Below, in pieces: positions 6,652-15,561 of a stretch of 64,000 nucleotides of DNA (its first letter is position 1; every line of letters begins with the position of its first letter). The DNA lies in the NCBI RefSeq assembly GCF_029948125.1, contig NZ_JASAMB010000003.1:186001-250000 (forward strand), written 5' to 3'. Both the position numbers and the translations under genes were made by a program. The notes below the pieces were generated by a model. That model saw only the letters and a program-made list of their open reading frames with translations. It was not told the origin of the DNA and did no database searches. This stretch comes from Catellatospora sp. KI3 (GTDB lineage Bacteria > Actinomycetota > Actinomycetes > Mycobacteriales > Micromonosporaceae).

Positions 6652-8661
6652 TCAGAACTGGATGCTGATGAGGTGGCGCCGACCGCCGGACATGGTCACC
6701 TTCGCGATCACAGAGTTGCGCAGCGTGGAGCTGAAACCGAGACCGGACAGCTGATCCGGGGACGGCTCGCACTTGGTGCGGTCGCCGAGGACCTCGAACA
6801 CCTTGCGGTGCGGTTGCAGGTCGCCGCGGAGGAACTCGTTGTAGATCCCCCGGGCCGGCTGGTCGTTCACGCACCCTTTCAGGATGAAGAAGTAGTGGCG
6901 GTTGCCGACCTCGCTCTCGTCGAAGTGGTTCGGCGAGTACATGACCGTGGACACCGGCACGAACTGTTCGGTGGTGATGCCCCAGACGTCCTTGCCGGTG
7001 CTGCCCTGCTTGATGTCCTTACCCGGCCGGAAAGCCGCGATCACTTCGTCGACGACCGTCATCCGGCCCACCTCGACGGTCTCCTTGTGGCCGACCGCCC
7101 GCTCGTGGCTGTAGTGCTCGATCTTCCCGTTGCTCTCGGTCTCGATCACGAAGCCGACGTGGGTGCTCTCCCGCTTGTGGTACTGGTTCACCTCGATCCG
7201 GTACTCGCCGTCGGGGATGTGGCCGGTCCAGGTGACGTTCTCCACCGGCTCGCGTGAGAAGGCCCCGCCCGCGTTCATGTCGACGTCCAGCTTGTTGCGC
7301 TTCTCCCGGTACCAGATGTGGTCCCCGTTGGGTTCGAAGACGTGCAGGTCGAGGTCGTCGTGGTTGGACCACGACAGGCTCACCCGCAGCTTGCCGGTGA
7401 CGTTGCCACCCGCCCGCTTGACCTTCTCCTTGATCGAGTCGGTGACGTTGCCGCGGTAGGACCAGGCGAAGTCGTTGTCCCAGGTGAACAGCCGCGGGGC
7501 GGCCGGGTTCCGGCCGGTGGTGAGGCTGACGAAGTGCGGTTCGTGGCTGTTGGCGACCCACAGGTCGATGGCCGCGGCGCCGGGCAGGATGTCTTTCATG
7601 AAGGTGACCACGGGCATCTCCTCGGGCTTCGCGTCGCGAAGGCGCGCACCTGCGGAGCTGGTCGTGGCCGCCTGCATGAGCAGCCCTTCGATGCCGTCCT
7701 TCATCCGCGCCTGCGTGTCGTTGTCGACCCACAGCACATTGGTGACCGACACGTCGGACAGCCGGGCGAACCGCCGCTGCAGGGACTCCTCGATGCCCAG
7801 CTCGTCGATGGTCTTCATGGCGGCCTTGACCATGGCCGGGGTGATCAACGCGGTGGGGCGCTGGTAATTCTGCGGTGCGACCTTCACCTCGAACGACCGG
7901 ACCGCCTGCTCCAGGTCGACGCCCGCGGAGAGATCCTGGACGAGGGTGCCGATGACCGTGTTGCGGAACCGGGCCGCCGGGTTCATGGCGTTGGCGAAGA
8001 CGAAGGCCCGCCCATCGGCCGCCTGCGTCCACCGGTTCTGCAGCGACCGGAACTCGGTCACCGCCCGGCGGTGCTCCGTGCCGCGGTAGAGAGCGTTGTC
8101 GTCGATGAGGTCGACGACGGTGTCCAGCGCATGCTGGCTCAGCTCGGCCAGGCCGCGCTGGAACACCTGCACCGCGGCGTCGAAGGCCCCCCGGGCCGCG
8201 CCGACGTCCTTGGTGCGGTGCCGCTTCTCCACCCGGCCGTGCAGGTGGTGCCACACCTCGACCTGGCCGTCGCGCAGCGCCCGGGTGGTCTTCGTCCCGT
8301 ACTGCGCCTCAGCGGACCGGAAGACGCTGGACAGCGGCAGCGAGCGGACGAACTCGTCCATCGCGGCGGCGACGACGGAGAAGACCGGATCGGATGCCGA
8401 CACACCGGACCAGACGGTGCGCACCCGCCCGTCGTGGATCTCGACGACGTTGCCGAAGTTCTTGATGAACCCGCGGCAGGTCGAGCAGTCGTACTCGGAC
8501 CGCTCACGGAACCGGAGATTGGTGCCGGCGGGGAAGGAATCGAGAAAGGTGAGCCAGAGTGAGTCCCGGTCAAGGCCGTCGCCGACGACGTACAGCTCGC
8601 CCTTGGACATCGCGGACAGGCGGGTAGTCACGTCCGTCACGAACTGCTGGAAATCATCCAC
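6652..8661 (-). CDS. Large phage-type protein with CxxC motif and DUF2135-like beta domain
   Basis: 669 residues from GTG 8661 with AGGGAG upstream. An N-terminal region carries YDCSTCRGF (C59, C62), a helical middle follows, and around residues 425-520 there is a beta-sandwich with SWSNHDDLDLHVFEPNG, like the DUF2135/YfaP beta domain. No catalytic motif, signal peptide or membrane segment is evident. The CxxC-FI-x-G element followed by a 'VRTVW' strand resembles a conserved family in phage genomes, from memory. First gene of a two-gene operon; the function of the pair is unknown. Confidence 0.7.
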   Translation of the reverse strand: MDDFQQFVTDVTTRLSAMSKGELYVVGDGLDRDSLWLTFLDSFPAGTNLRFRERSEYDCSTCRGFIKNFGNVVEIHDGRVRTVWSGVSASDPVFSVVAAAMDEFVRSLPLSSVFRSAEAQYGTKTTRALRDGQVEVWHHLHGRVEKRHRTKDVGAARGAFDAAVQVFQRGLAELSQHALDTVVDLIDDNALYRGTEHRRAVTEFRSLQNRWTQAADGRAFVFANAMNPAARFRNTVIGTLVQDLSAGVDLEQAVRSFEVKVAPQNYQRPTALITPAMVKAAMKTIDELGIEESLQRRFARLSDVSVTNVLWVDNDTQARMKDGIEGLLMQAATTSSAGARLRDAKPEEMPVVTFMKDILPGAAAIDLWVANSHEPHFVSLTTGRNPAAPRLFTWDNDFAWSYRGNVTDSIKEKVKRAGGNVTGKLRVSLSWSNHDDLDLHVFEPNGDHIWYREKRNKLDVDMNAGGAFSREPVENVTWTGHIPDGEYRIEVNQYHKRESTHVGFVIETESNGKIEHYSHERAVGHKETVEVGRMTVVDEVIAAFRPGKDIKQGSTGKDVWGITTEQFVPVSTVMYSPNHFDESEVGNRHYFFILKGCVNDQPARGIYNEFLRGDLQPHRKVFEVLGDRTKCEPSPDQLSGLGFSSTLRNSVIAKVTMSGGRRHLISIQF

Positions 8662-8782
8662 CGTGTCATCTCCCTAGATCAGCGGAGATCCTATGGGGCG
8701 CATGCAATCGATGAAACGGATTTCCGGCCGTCCGCAAGGTCGCCGACGGGTGGCGACCGATGCGGTCGACTCGGGGAAGGAG

Positions 8783-8813
8783 TTGACGGAGGGTTGCTGT
8801 TATCACATATAGC
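8783..8813 (+). promoter_or_regulatory. Promoter with GntR-type operator upstream of the FAH operon
   Basis: TTGACG (8783-8788), 17 bp, CATATA (8806-8811). The -10 is inside GCTGTTATCACATATAGC (8796-8813). The same 20 bases, including the preceding TT, recur at 15393-15412, and a fuller palindrome is at 13005-13021. Binding by the local FCD-type GntR would block the -10. Confidence 0.75.
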
Positions 8814-8875
8814 GTCTAGCGTGAACGCGCAGGGCTCGACGGAACGGCGCTGCTCGGAGCAGTGGAGGCGGTAGC

Positions 8876-9727
8876 GTGCGCGTTTACAATCTTGCCGGTC
8901 GGTTGACGCTCGGTGTCGGAGCCGAGGCTGCGGTCGACGTCGAGACGGCCAGTGAAGGGCGGTTCACCGCCGACCCGCAGGCGGTCTACGCTCGGTGGGA
9001 CGACTTCCTCGCATGGGCCCGCGCCTACCGGGGCCCGGCCACGCACGTCGTCGACGAGGCCCTGCTACTGGCGCCCGTGCCCCAGCCGGCGCAGGTCTTC
9101 GCGATCGGGCTCAACTACCGCGAGCACGCAGCCGAGGCGGGCCTGGCGCTGCCCGACCGCCCCGTGGTGTTCACCAAGTTCCCGGCGTCGGTCACCGGCC
9201 CGCACGGCCACATCGAGCGGCCGCCCGGTTCGGTGGACTTCGAGGCCGAGCTGGTCGCGGTGATCGGACGGCGGGCCGACCGGGTCGCGGCCGCCGACGC
9301 CTGGGACCACATCGCCGGTTTCACGGCCGGGCAGGACCTGTCCGAGCGGGAGCTGCAGTTCGCCGGGTCGGCCCCGCAGCAGTTCAACCTGGGCAAGTCC
9401 TACCGGGGATTCGCGCCCATCGGTCCGGCGCTGGTGACGCTGGACGAGTTCGCCGACCCCGGCGACCTGGAACTGGGCTGCGAGGTCAACGGCAGGCGGA
9501 TGCAGCAGGCCCGCACCGCCGACATGATCTTCTCGATCCCGCAGCTGGTGGAGTACCTGTCCGCGGTGCTGCCGCTGCTGCCGGGCGACCTGATCTTCAC
9601 CGGCACGCCGAGCGGCATCGGCTGGGCCCGCCAGCCCCGGCAGCTGCTCGAAGTCGGCGACGAGCTGGTCACCTGGATCGAGACGATCGGCCGGATGCGG
9701 CACCGGTTCGTGGCCGCACAGCGATAG
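8876..9727 (+). CDS. Fumarylacetoacetate hydrolase family protein
   Basis: 283 residues from GTG 8876 with GGAGG ten bases upstream. The FAH C-terminal fold is clear: FAIGLNYREHAAEAG, the metal-binding acidic pair in VDFEAELVAVIG, GQDLSERELQ and the closing FTGTPSGIGWAR loop. Members hydrolyse or isomerise C-C bonds in acylpyruvates and ring-cleavage products, needing Mg2+ or Mn2+. First gene of an operon with an alpha/beta hydrolase and a class A flavin monooxygenase, which suggests breakdown or tailoring of an aromatic or 1,3-dicarbonyl compound. The promoter carries the GntR operator at 8796-8813. The exact substrate is unknown. Confidence 0.9.
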   Translation: MRVYNLAGRLTLGVGAEAAVDVETASEGRFTADPQAVYARWDDFLAWARAYRGPATHVVDEALLLAPVPQPAQVFAIGLNYREHAAEAGLALPDRPVVFTKFPASVTGPHGHIERPPGSVDFEAELVAVIGRRADRVAAADAWDHIAGFTAGQDLSERELQFAGSAPQQFNLGKSYRGFAPIGPALVTLDEFADPGDLELGCEVNGRRMQQARTADMIFSIPQLVEYLSAVLPLLPGDLIFTGTPSGIGWARQPRQLLEVGDELVTWIETIGRMRHRFVAAQR

Positions 9728-9757
9728 CGACAGACCCCTACATCCCAAGGAGCAACG

Positions 9758-10645
9758 ATGGCGCAGACGTTCAACGACATACGCTTCGACGTGGACGGTG
9801 TGACGATCACGGCCCTGACCAAGGGCCGGTCCGGCGACGACAAGCCGGTCATCGCGGCACTGCACGGCGGCACCTACACGGCCAGGTACTTCGACGTCGA
9901 CGGCTCCGGCCACGGCTCATTCATGGATGTCGCCGCCGACGCGGGCTACCAGGTGATCAGCTTCGACCGTCCCGGCTACGGCGGCAGTACGCCCCTGGAC
10001 CCGCCGGTCAACACCTTCGAACGGCACGCGCAGCTGCTCAACGACGCGATCGGCCAGGCGGCCGGCGACCGGCCGGTGCTGCTGGTCGGGCACTCGATCG
10101 GCGGCATGATCGCCCTGATGGTCGCCGGCCGGCCGAACGGCTTCCGGCTCATCGGCGCCTCCGTCACCGGCATGGGCGCGGTCATCCGCGCCGGCGGCGC
10201 GGCGCACGCGCTGGCCTCACTGCCCGCCGACGCGACCGTCGACCTGCCCTACGACCAGCGTGACCTGGTCATGTTCGGGCCCGAGGGTACTTTCAGCGCC
10301 GAGGGCGTCGCCCAGGCCCACGGCGCGTACGCGCCGGTGCCCGTCCGCGAGCTCATCGCCGCCCCGCAGTGGGCCGACGACATCCTGCCCGGCCTGGCCC
10401 CTCGCATCCAGGTGCCGGTGCACAACGCGCTGGCCGAGTACGACGCGCTGTGGGACAGCACGCCCGCCAACGTCGCCACGTTCGCCGGTCTGCTCACCGC
10501 CGCGCCGTTCGTCGAAGCGAGCATCGCCCGCAGTGTCGGGCACAGCATCGACCACCACATCCTCGGCCACGCCCTTCACCTGCGCCAGCTGGCGTTCGCC
10601 CAGGAGTGCCAGCTGTGGGCGCGGCGGCAGGACCAGGGAAACTAG
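9758..10645 (+). CDS. Alpha/beta-hydrolase fold protein
   Basis: 295 residues; ATG 9758 follows AAGGAG. The nucleophile elbow is GHSIGG around residue 111, the oxyanion region is LHGGTYT, and the likely catalytic histidine is in SVGHSIDHH near the C-terminus. No signal peptide, so cytoplasmic. It sits 30 nt after the FAH gene and 4 nt before the monooxygenase, so it is the middle gene of a GntR-regulated operon. It could hydrolyse an ester, a lactone or a C-C bond of a ring-cleavage product; sequence alone does not choose. Confidence 0.88.
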   Translation: MAQTFNDIRFDVDGVTITALTKGRSGDDKPVIAALHGGTYTARYFDVDGSGHGSFMDVAADAGYQVISFDRPGYGGSTPLDPPVNTFERHAQLLNDAIGQAAGDRPVLLVGHSIGGMIALMVAGRPNGFRLIGASVTGMGAVIRAGGAAHALASLPADATVDLPYDQRDLVMFGPEGTFSAEGVAQAHGAYAPVPVRELIAAPQWADDILPGLAPRIQVPVHNALAEYDALWDSTPANVATFAGLLTAAPFVEASIARSVGHSIDHHILGHALHLRQLAFAQECQLWARRQDQGN

Positions 10646-10649
10646 CCTG

Positions 10650-12212
10650 ATGCCGGACACACAGGTCATCGTCGCCGGCGGCGGTCCGGTCGGGCTCGCC
10701 GCCGCGGTCGAACTGGGCCGCAGAGGCGTGCGGGTGCTGGTCGTCGAACCGCGCCGGACCGTGTCGCGGGCCCGGCCGCGGTGCAAGACGATCAGCGTAC
10801 GGTCGATGGAGCACCTGCGGCGGTGGGGCGTCGCCGACGAGCTGCGCAGCCGCGCGCCGCTGTCCACCGGCTGGTCGCAGGACGTCGTGTTCTGCACGTC
10901 GCTGACCGGGTTCGAGCTGTCGCGCTTCACCGGTGTCCTGGGGCTGGCCCCCGAGGGCGACCGCTTCCCGGAGCTGGGCCAGCAGGTGCCGCAGTACCTG
11001 CTGGAGGAGCTGCTGCGCGACGTGGTCGCCGAGCTGCCGAGCTGCACGCTGCTCACCGGACGGTCGGTCACCGACGTGGCACAGGACGAGCACGAGGTGC
11101 GGGTGACGGTCCGCGACGAGCACGGTCACGAGACCACCGTGACGGCCGAGTACGTGATCGGCGCCGACGGCCCGCGCAGCACCGTACGCGACCGGATCGG
11201 CGCCGCCTACGAGGGCGAGCACGCGCTGCGGCCGAACTTCGGCATGGTCTTCACCGCGCCCGACCTTTGGCCCCGGGTACGCCACGGCACCGCCGTGCAC
11301 TACTGGATCGTCAACCCGCAGGCCCCGGCGCTGATGGGACCGATCGACCGCGACGGCACCTGGTGGATGATCGCGTTCGGCGTCGACCGCGAGACCGGCG
11401 AACGCGACGCCCGCCGGCTCATCGCCGCCGCCGCCGGGACGAGCGTCGACGCGACGGTGCTGTCCACCGACCCGTGGACGGCGCGGATGCAGCTCGTCGA
11501 CCGGATGCGCCAGGGCCGGGTGTTCCTGGCCGGCGACGCCGCGCACCTCAACCCGCCGTTCGGCGGCCACGGCCTCAACACCGGGCTCGGCGACGCCGTG
11601 GATCTGGGCTGGAAGCTGGCCGCGGTCCTCGCCGGCTGGGGCGGGCCGGCGCTGCTGGACAGCTACGAGGGGGAGCGGCGCCCGATCCAGCAGCGGGTGA
11701 TCCGCGAGGCCACCGCGAACATGGCGGTCACCTCGACCGAGCTGCTCGCCGACAACCTCGCCGCCGACGACGACGCGGGCCGGCTGGCCCGGCAGGCCGC
11801 CGACGGCCGGATCCAGGCGACCAAGCACGCCGAGTTCCACTCCCTGGAGCTCGTCCTCGACATCCGGATCGACGGATCGCCGGTGCTCGCCCCCGGGGAC
11901 CGGGCCGCTGTCGGCGCCCGCCTGGCCCACGCCTGGCTCGACGGGCGGTCGCTGTTCGACGAGCTCGGCCCCGGGCTGACCCTGCTGGTGCTGACCCGCG
12001 AGGCCGCGCCGCAGGCGGATCTGATCGAGCGGGCCGCGGCCCGCCGGGCGGTGCCGCTGGCGCGCCTGGATCTGGCCGACCGCGGGCTGCGCTCCCGGTA
12101 CGGGGCCGACCTGCTGCTGGTACGCCCGGACCAGTACGTCGCCTGGGCCGGTGACCACGCCGCGGCCGCCGACGGTGTGATCGACCTGGTCCGTGGGGCA
12201 GGGCGCGGCTGA
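10650..12212 (+). CDS. Class A FAD-dependent aromatic monooxygenase (PheA/TfdB/MhpA type)
   Basis: 520 residues from ATG 10650. The FAD fingerprint VAGGGPVGLAAAVELGRRG is at the N-terminus, the DG motif appears as YVIGADGPRSTVR, and the GD motif as RVFLAGDAAHLNPPFGGHGLNTG; a thioredoxin-like C-terminal domain completes the phenol-hydroxylase-type layout. These enzymes hydroxylate aromatic rings with NAD(P)H and O2. It starts 4 nt after the hydrolase stop. Its own stop is only 2 nt from the stop of the convergent GntR gene, so no intrinsic terminator separates them. Confidence 0.92.
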   Translation: MPDTQVIVAGGGPVGLAAAVELGRRGVRVLVVEPRRTVSRARPRCKTISVRSMEHLRRWGVADELRSRAPLSTGWSQDVVFCTSLTGFELSRFTGVLGLAPEGDRFPELGQQVPQYLLEELLRDVVAELPSCTLLTGRSVTDVAQDEHEVRVTVRDEHGHETTVTAEYVIGADGPRSTVRDRIGAAYEGEHALRPNFGMVFTAPDLWPRVRHGTAVHYWIVNPQAPALMGPIDRDGTWWMIAFGVDRETGERDARRLIAAAAGTSVDATVLSTDPWTARMQLVDRMRQGRVFLAGDAAHLNPPFGGHGLNTGLGDAVDLGWKLAAVLAGWGGPALLDSYEGERRPIQQRVIREATANMAVTSTELLADNLAADDDAGRLARQAADGRIQATKHAEFHSLELVLDIRIDGSPVLAPGDRAAVGARLAHAWLDGRSLFDELGPGLTLLVLTREAAPQADLIERAAARRAVPLARLDLADRGLRSRYGADLLLVRPDQYVAWAGDHAAAADGVIDLVRGAGRG

Positions 12213-12214
12213 GC

Positions 12215-12913
12215 TCAGCCGCCCGCGGCGCCGTTGGGCCGGTCCTTGCGCAGCGCCAGCAGCGCGATCTGCTCGTTGTGCGCCAGGTGCTGGTGCATCG
12301 CGCTCGCGGCGATCTCCGGGTCCCGCTGCCGGAAGGCCGCCACCAGGTCCAGGTGGGCGTGCTCGCGGCGGTCGTGCTCGTGGGGGTCGGGATCGAGGCT
12401 GCCGAAGCCGATCCGGATGTAGCGTTCGGCGGCCCGGCTCAGGGTCAGCAGGATCCGCAGGTCCCAGCTGGTCGCGGCGGGGGCCAGCAGCGCCAGGTGC
12501 CACGCGTGGTGGGCCTCGTAGATCTCGTTCATGGTGCGCCGCTCGTCGCCGAACTCGGAGGCTTCGCGCTGCAGGCGGTCGAGTTCGGCGTCGGACAGCA
12601 GCCGGCAGGAGCGCTGGGCGATCTCGGGCTCCAGCCGCCGTCGCAGCCGGTAGATGCTCTGCAGCTCGTCGAGGTCGAGGGGGGCCACGGCGGCACTGCG
12701 GCCGGGCCGCATGTGCACCAGTCCCTGGCTTTCGAGACTGCGCAGGGCCTCGCGGACGGGGATGATGCTGACCTTGAGCATCTCGGCGAGCTCTCGCAGC
12801 GAGAACTCCTGGCCCGGGGGCAGCGCGCCGGACAGGATGGAGCGGCGCAGTTCCGTCATCACCTGGTCGGCCACGGACCGGGACTCGATCGGGCGCACGG
12901 CCGCTGTCTCCAC
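12215..12913 (-). CDS. GntR-family regulator with FCD ligand-binding domain
   Basis: 232 residues from GTG 12913 with AGGGAG upstream. The N-terminal winged helix (ADQVMTELRRSILSGALPPGQ and the recognition helix IIPVREALRSLESQGLV) precedes an all-helical FCD domain with metal-ligand-like positions (EIYEAHHAWHLAL and, near the end, HAHLDLVAAFRQRDPEIA). FCD regulators usually bind organic acids and repress catabolic genes. Its intergenic region with the AceE-like gene holds a palindrome, TGTTATATATGATAACA, and two related sites lie before the FAH and SnoaL operons, so it likely controls all three and itself. Confidence 0.92.
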   Translation of the reverse strand: METAAVRPIESRSVADQVMTELRRSILSGALPPGQEFSLRELAEMLKVSIIPVREALRSLESQGLVHMRPGRSAAVAPLDLDELQSIYRLRRRLEPEIAQRSCRLLSDAELDRLQREASEFGDERRTMNEIYEAHHAWHLALLAPAATSWDLRILLTLSRAAERYIRIGFGSLDPDPHEHDRREHAHLDLVAAFRQRDPEIAASAMHQHLAHNEQIALLALRKDRPNGAAGG

Positions 12914-13004
12914 GTGCGTCTCCCTCGCTGCCGCTGGACGGCATCAACTATAACGGCGCGCGGCCGCCGCCGAGCTGAGGGCTGGCGGCTCGTCGGCCTG
13001 TCAG

Positions 13005-13021
13005 TGTTATATATGATAACA
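13005..13021. promoter_or_regulatory. GntR operator in the gntR/ThDP-enzyme intergenic region
   Basis: TGTTATATATGATAACA: half-sites TGTTAT and ATAACA separated by 5 bp. It contains TATGAT, a good -10 for the gene starting at 13043. The other two sites (8796 and 15395) keep TGTTAT and a degenerate ATA half at the same spacing. Confidence 0.75.
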
Positions 13022-13042
13022 ACGCTCACTTGGAGGTACGCG

Positions 13043-15361
13043 ATGACCATGACGGCAGCGACCGCCGGCCAGCTTCGACAGCAGGTGCTGGCCGAGATCG
13101 AGCAACGAGTGCTGTGGCTCTCGACCACGATGATCGACCACGCGAACCGGGTCAGGCCCAATCCGAGCGGCCTGAAGGTCGGCGGGCACCAGGCGTCGAG
13201 CGCCTCCCTGGCGACGATCATGACGGCGCTGTGGTTCGACCGGCTGACCTCGGCCGACCGGGTGTCGGTCAAGCCGCATGCCTCGCCGGTCCTGCACGCG
13301 ATCAACTACCTGCTCGGCGACCTCGACGAGCGGTATCTGGGCACGCTGCGCGCGTTCGGGGGACTGCAGAGCTACCCCAGCCGGGCCAAGGACCCCGACC
13401 CCGTCGACTACTCGACCGGGTCGGTCGGCATCGGGGCGACCGCGCCGATCTGGGGCGCGCTGGCCCGCCGATACGTCAACGCCACCGGTGCGGCAACGGG
13501 TGTCGGCAGGCAGTACTCGCTGGTCGGTGACGCCGAACTCGACGAGGGCGCGGTCTGGGAGGCCGTCGGCGACCCGATGGTCGCGGGCCTGGGCGAGGTC
13601 TGCTGGATCGTCGACCTCAACCGGCAGTCGCTGGACCGGGTGGTGCCGCACCTGGCGGTGAACCGGCTGCAGGCGATGTTCGCCGCGTCCGGCTGGCAGG
13701 TGCTGACGGCCAAGTACGGCACCGTGCTGACCGGCCTGTTCGAGCGGCCGGGCGGCCCGGCGCTGCGCCGCCGCCTGGACGAGATGCCCAACGCCGAGTA
13801 CCAGCGGCTGCTGCGGTGCACCGCGACGGAGCTGCGCGACCGGCTGCCCGGCGCGGGCGCCGACGACGACGCGCTGCGCGGGCTGCTGGCGGGCCTGGAC
13901 GACGCGACGCTCACCGCGGCGGTCCGCAACCTGGGCGGCCACGACCTGCGCACGCTGGGGGAGATGTTCGACGCGATCGACGACACCCGGCCGACGGTGA
14001 TCTTCGCGTACACGATCAAGGGTTACGGCCTGTCGACGCAGGGCCATCCGCAGAACCACTCGTCGATGCTGTCGCTGGCGCAGCTCACAGAACTGGCCGA
14101 GCGGGTCGGCATGTCCGTCGCCGCGCCCTGGCGACGCTTCGACGCGGCGTCGCCCGCAGGCCGGCTGTGCGACGAGGTCGCGGCCCGGCTGCACCGCGAC
14201 CCGGTGCCCCCGCCGACCGCGGCGCCGGTCCCGGCCGACCTGGGCCGCACCCCGACCGGCACCGGCAGCACCCAGGCGGCCCTGGGCCGGACCCTGCTGG
14301 ACCTGACCCGGCAGGCCCCGCAGGCGGCTTCGCGGATCGTCACGGTCGCACCCGACGTGGCCTCCTCGACCAACCTCGGCGGCTGGATCAACAAGGTCGG
14401 CGTCTGGTCGGCCGACGACCGGCACGACTGGTTCGCCGACGACCCCGAGACGATCCTGCACTGGCGCGAGCGCTCCACCGGCCAGCACATCGAACTGGGC
14501 ATCGCCGAGGGCAACCTGGTGGGCCTGCTCGGCGAACTCGGCGCGACGTGGAGCCGGTGGGGCGAGCCGCTGCTGCCGGTCGGGGTGCTCTACGACCCGT
14601 TCCTGGAGCGGGCGTTGGAGCCCTGGTCGTTCGGCATCTACGCCGGCGGCCAGTCGATCCTGGTCGGCACTCCGGCCGGGGTGACGCTCGCCGCCGAGGG
14701 CGGCGCCCACCAGTCCATCAAGACGCCGTCGATCGGGCTGGAGCAGCCCGGCTGCGTCAGCTACGAACCGGCCTTCGCGCTGGATCTGGAGTGGACGCTG
14801 CTGGCCTGCCTGGCGCAGCTCGGCCGGCCGGACGGGCGCAGCGCCTACCTGCGGCTGTCGTCGCGCCCGGTCGAGCAGGCCCTGGCGGGCGTGCCGGGCG
14901 ACCCGGCGGCGCGTGAGCACCGCCGCCGCCAGGTCGTCGCCGGCGCCTACCTGTGGCGCCGCTGCCAGGCCAAGCCCGACGTCACCATCGCGGCGATGGG
15001 TGCGCTGATGCCCGAGGCGCTGACGGCGGCCGACCGGTTGGCCGCCGCGGGCGTCGCCGCCGACGTGGTCTGCGTGACCAGTGCCGGACTGCTGTTCGAG
15101 GCGGTGCAGGCCCGCTCCGGCCGCCTCGACGCCCCGAGCTGGATCCTGGACGCCGCGCTGCCCGCCGAGCGGGCGGCGCCGCTGGTCACCGTGCTGGACG
15201 GGCACCCGCACACGCTGGCGTTCCTGGCCGGCGTCCACCGGGTCCGGGCGCACCACCTGGGCGTGACGCGCTTCGGCCAGTCCGGTGACCTGGAGCAGGT
15301 GTACCGCTACCACCGCATCGACGCCGACAGCATCATCGCCGCCGCGCTCGACGTCCGCTGA
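13043..15361 (+). CDS. Thiamine-diphosphate-dependent AceE/transketolase-like enzyme
   Basis: 772 residues; ATG 13043 follows TGGAGG. The ThDP/Mg motif is visible as VGDAELDEG and a downstream DLNRQS, in the AceE form (GDxE-DE...N). Further AceE-like blocks are the KVGGHQASSAS segment, PTVIFAYTIKGYGL, the QHIELGIAEGN motif with the catalytic-type Glu, and GAHQSIKTPSIGLEQPG. It is shorter than AceE (about 890) and no E2 or E3 gene is adjacent, so it may act alone on a 2-oxo acid or perform acyloin/ketol transfer. Controlled by the adjacent GntR palindrome; the substrate may be a fragment released by the FAH branch. Confidence 0.85.
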   Translation: MTMTAATAGQLRQQVLAEIEQRVLWLSTTMIDHANRVRPNPSGLKVGGHQASSASLATIMTALWFDRLTSADRVSVKPHASPVLHAINYLLGDLDERYLGTLRAFGGLQSYPSRAKDPDPVDYSTGSVGIGATAPIWGALARRYVNATGAATGVGRQYSLVGDAELDEGAVWEAVGDPMVAGLGEVCWIVDLNRQSLDRVVPHLAVNRLQAMFAASGWQVLTAKYGTVLTGLFERPGGPALRRRLDEMPNAEYQRLLRCTATELRDRLPGAGADDDALRGLLAGLDDATLTAAVRNLGGHDLRTLGEMFDAIDDTRPTVIFAYTIKGYGLSTQGHPQNHSSMLSLAQLTELAERVGMSVAAPWRRFDAASPAGRLCDEVAARLHRDPVPPPTAAPVPADLGRTPTGTGSTQAALGRTLLDLTRQAPQAASRIVTVAPDVASSTNLGGWINKVGVWSADDRHDWFADDPETILHWRERSTGQHIELGIAEGNLVGLLGELGATWSRWGEPLLPVGVLYDPFLERALEPWSFGIYAGGQSILVGTPAGVTLAAEGGAHQSIKTPSIGLEQPGCVSYEPAFALDLEWTLLACLAQLGRPDGRSAYLRLSSRPVEQALAGVPGDPAAREHRRRQVVAGAYLWRRCQAKPDVTIAAMGALMPEALTAADRLAAAGVAADVVCVTSAGLLFEAVQARSGRLDAPSWILDAALPAERAAPLVTVLDGHPHTLAFLAGVHRVRAHHLGVTRFGQSGDLEQVYRYHRIDADSIIAAALDVR

Positions 15362-15394
15362 CGCCCAGCCGGAGGCGGGCACCGTCCGGCTATT

Positions 15395-15412
15395 GCTGTT
15401 ATCACATATAGC
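15395..15412 (+). promoter_or_regulatory. GntR operator upstream of the SnoaL-like operon
   Basis: GCTGTTATCACATATAGC is identical to the site at 8796-8813 (20 bp identical if the preceding TT is counted). CATATA at 15405 can serve as the -10; the -35 is poor. It lies 150 bp upstream of the start at 15562, which leaves a long leader. Confidence 0.72.
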
Positions 15413-15561
15413 ACGTAGCCTCGCTGTAACGAACCAGCCGCTCGGCGCCGGGCGCACTTCGCCGCCGACGGCGCGAAAGGTGCGCTAAGCAGGACCTGTA
15501 CGCCGGCCGACCGTGGGCCCGAGCCACGGCATACCGCACACCGTCCATTAGGAGACCCCGC

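Noticed and set aside
6227..8661. A prophage
   Set aside because: Only two phage-like proteins; no integrase, att repeats, capsid, tail or lysis genes.
10494..12947. An 817-codon open frame on the minus strand
   Set aside because: It is antisense to a clear flavin monooxygenase and the GntR gene, is Arg/Gly/Pro-rich and has no protein motif; a by-product of high GC third positions.
8794..15412. The identical 20-bp repeats as transposon or integration ends
   Set aside because: They are in direct orientation at promoters, there is no transposase between them and a third variant lies at the regulator gene; operators explain them better.
13007..15457. An 816-codon open frame antisense to the AceE-like gene
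   Set aside because: No motifs and biased composition; the plus-strand gene has ThDP motifs and a ribosome site.
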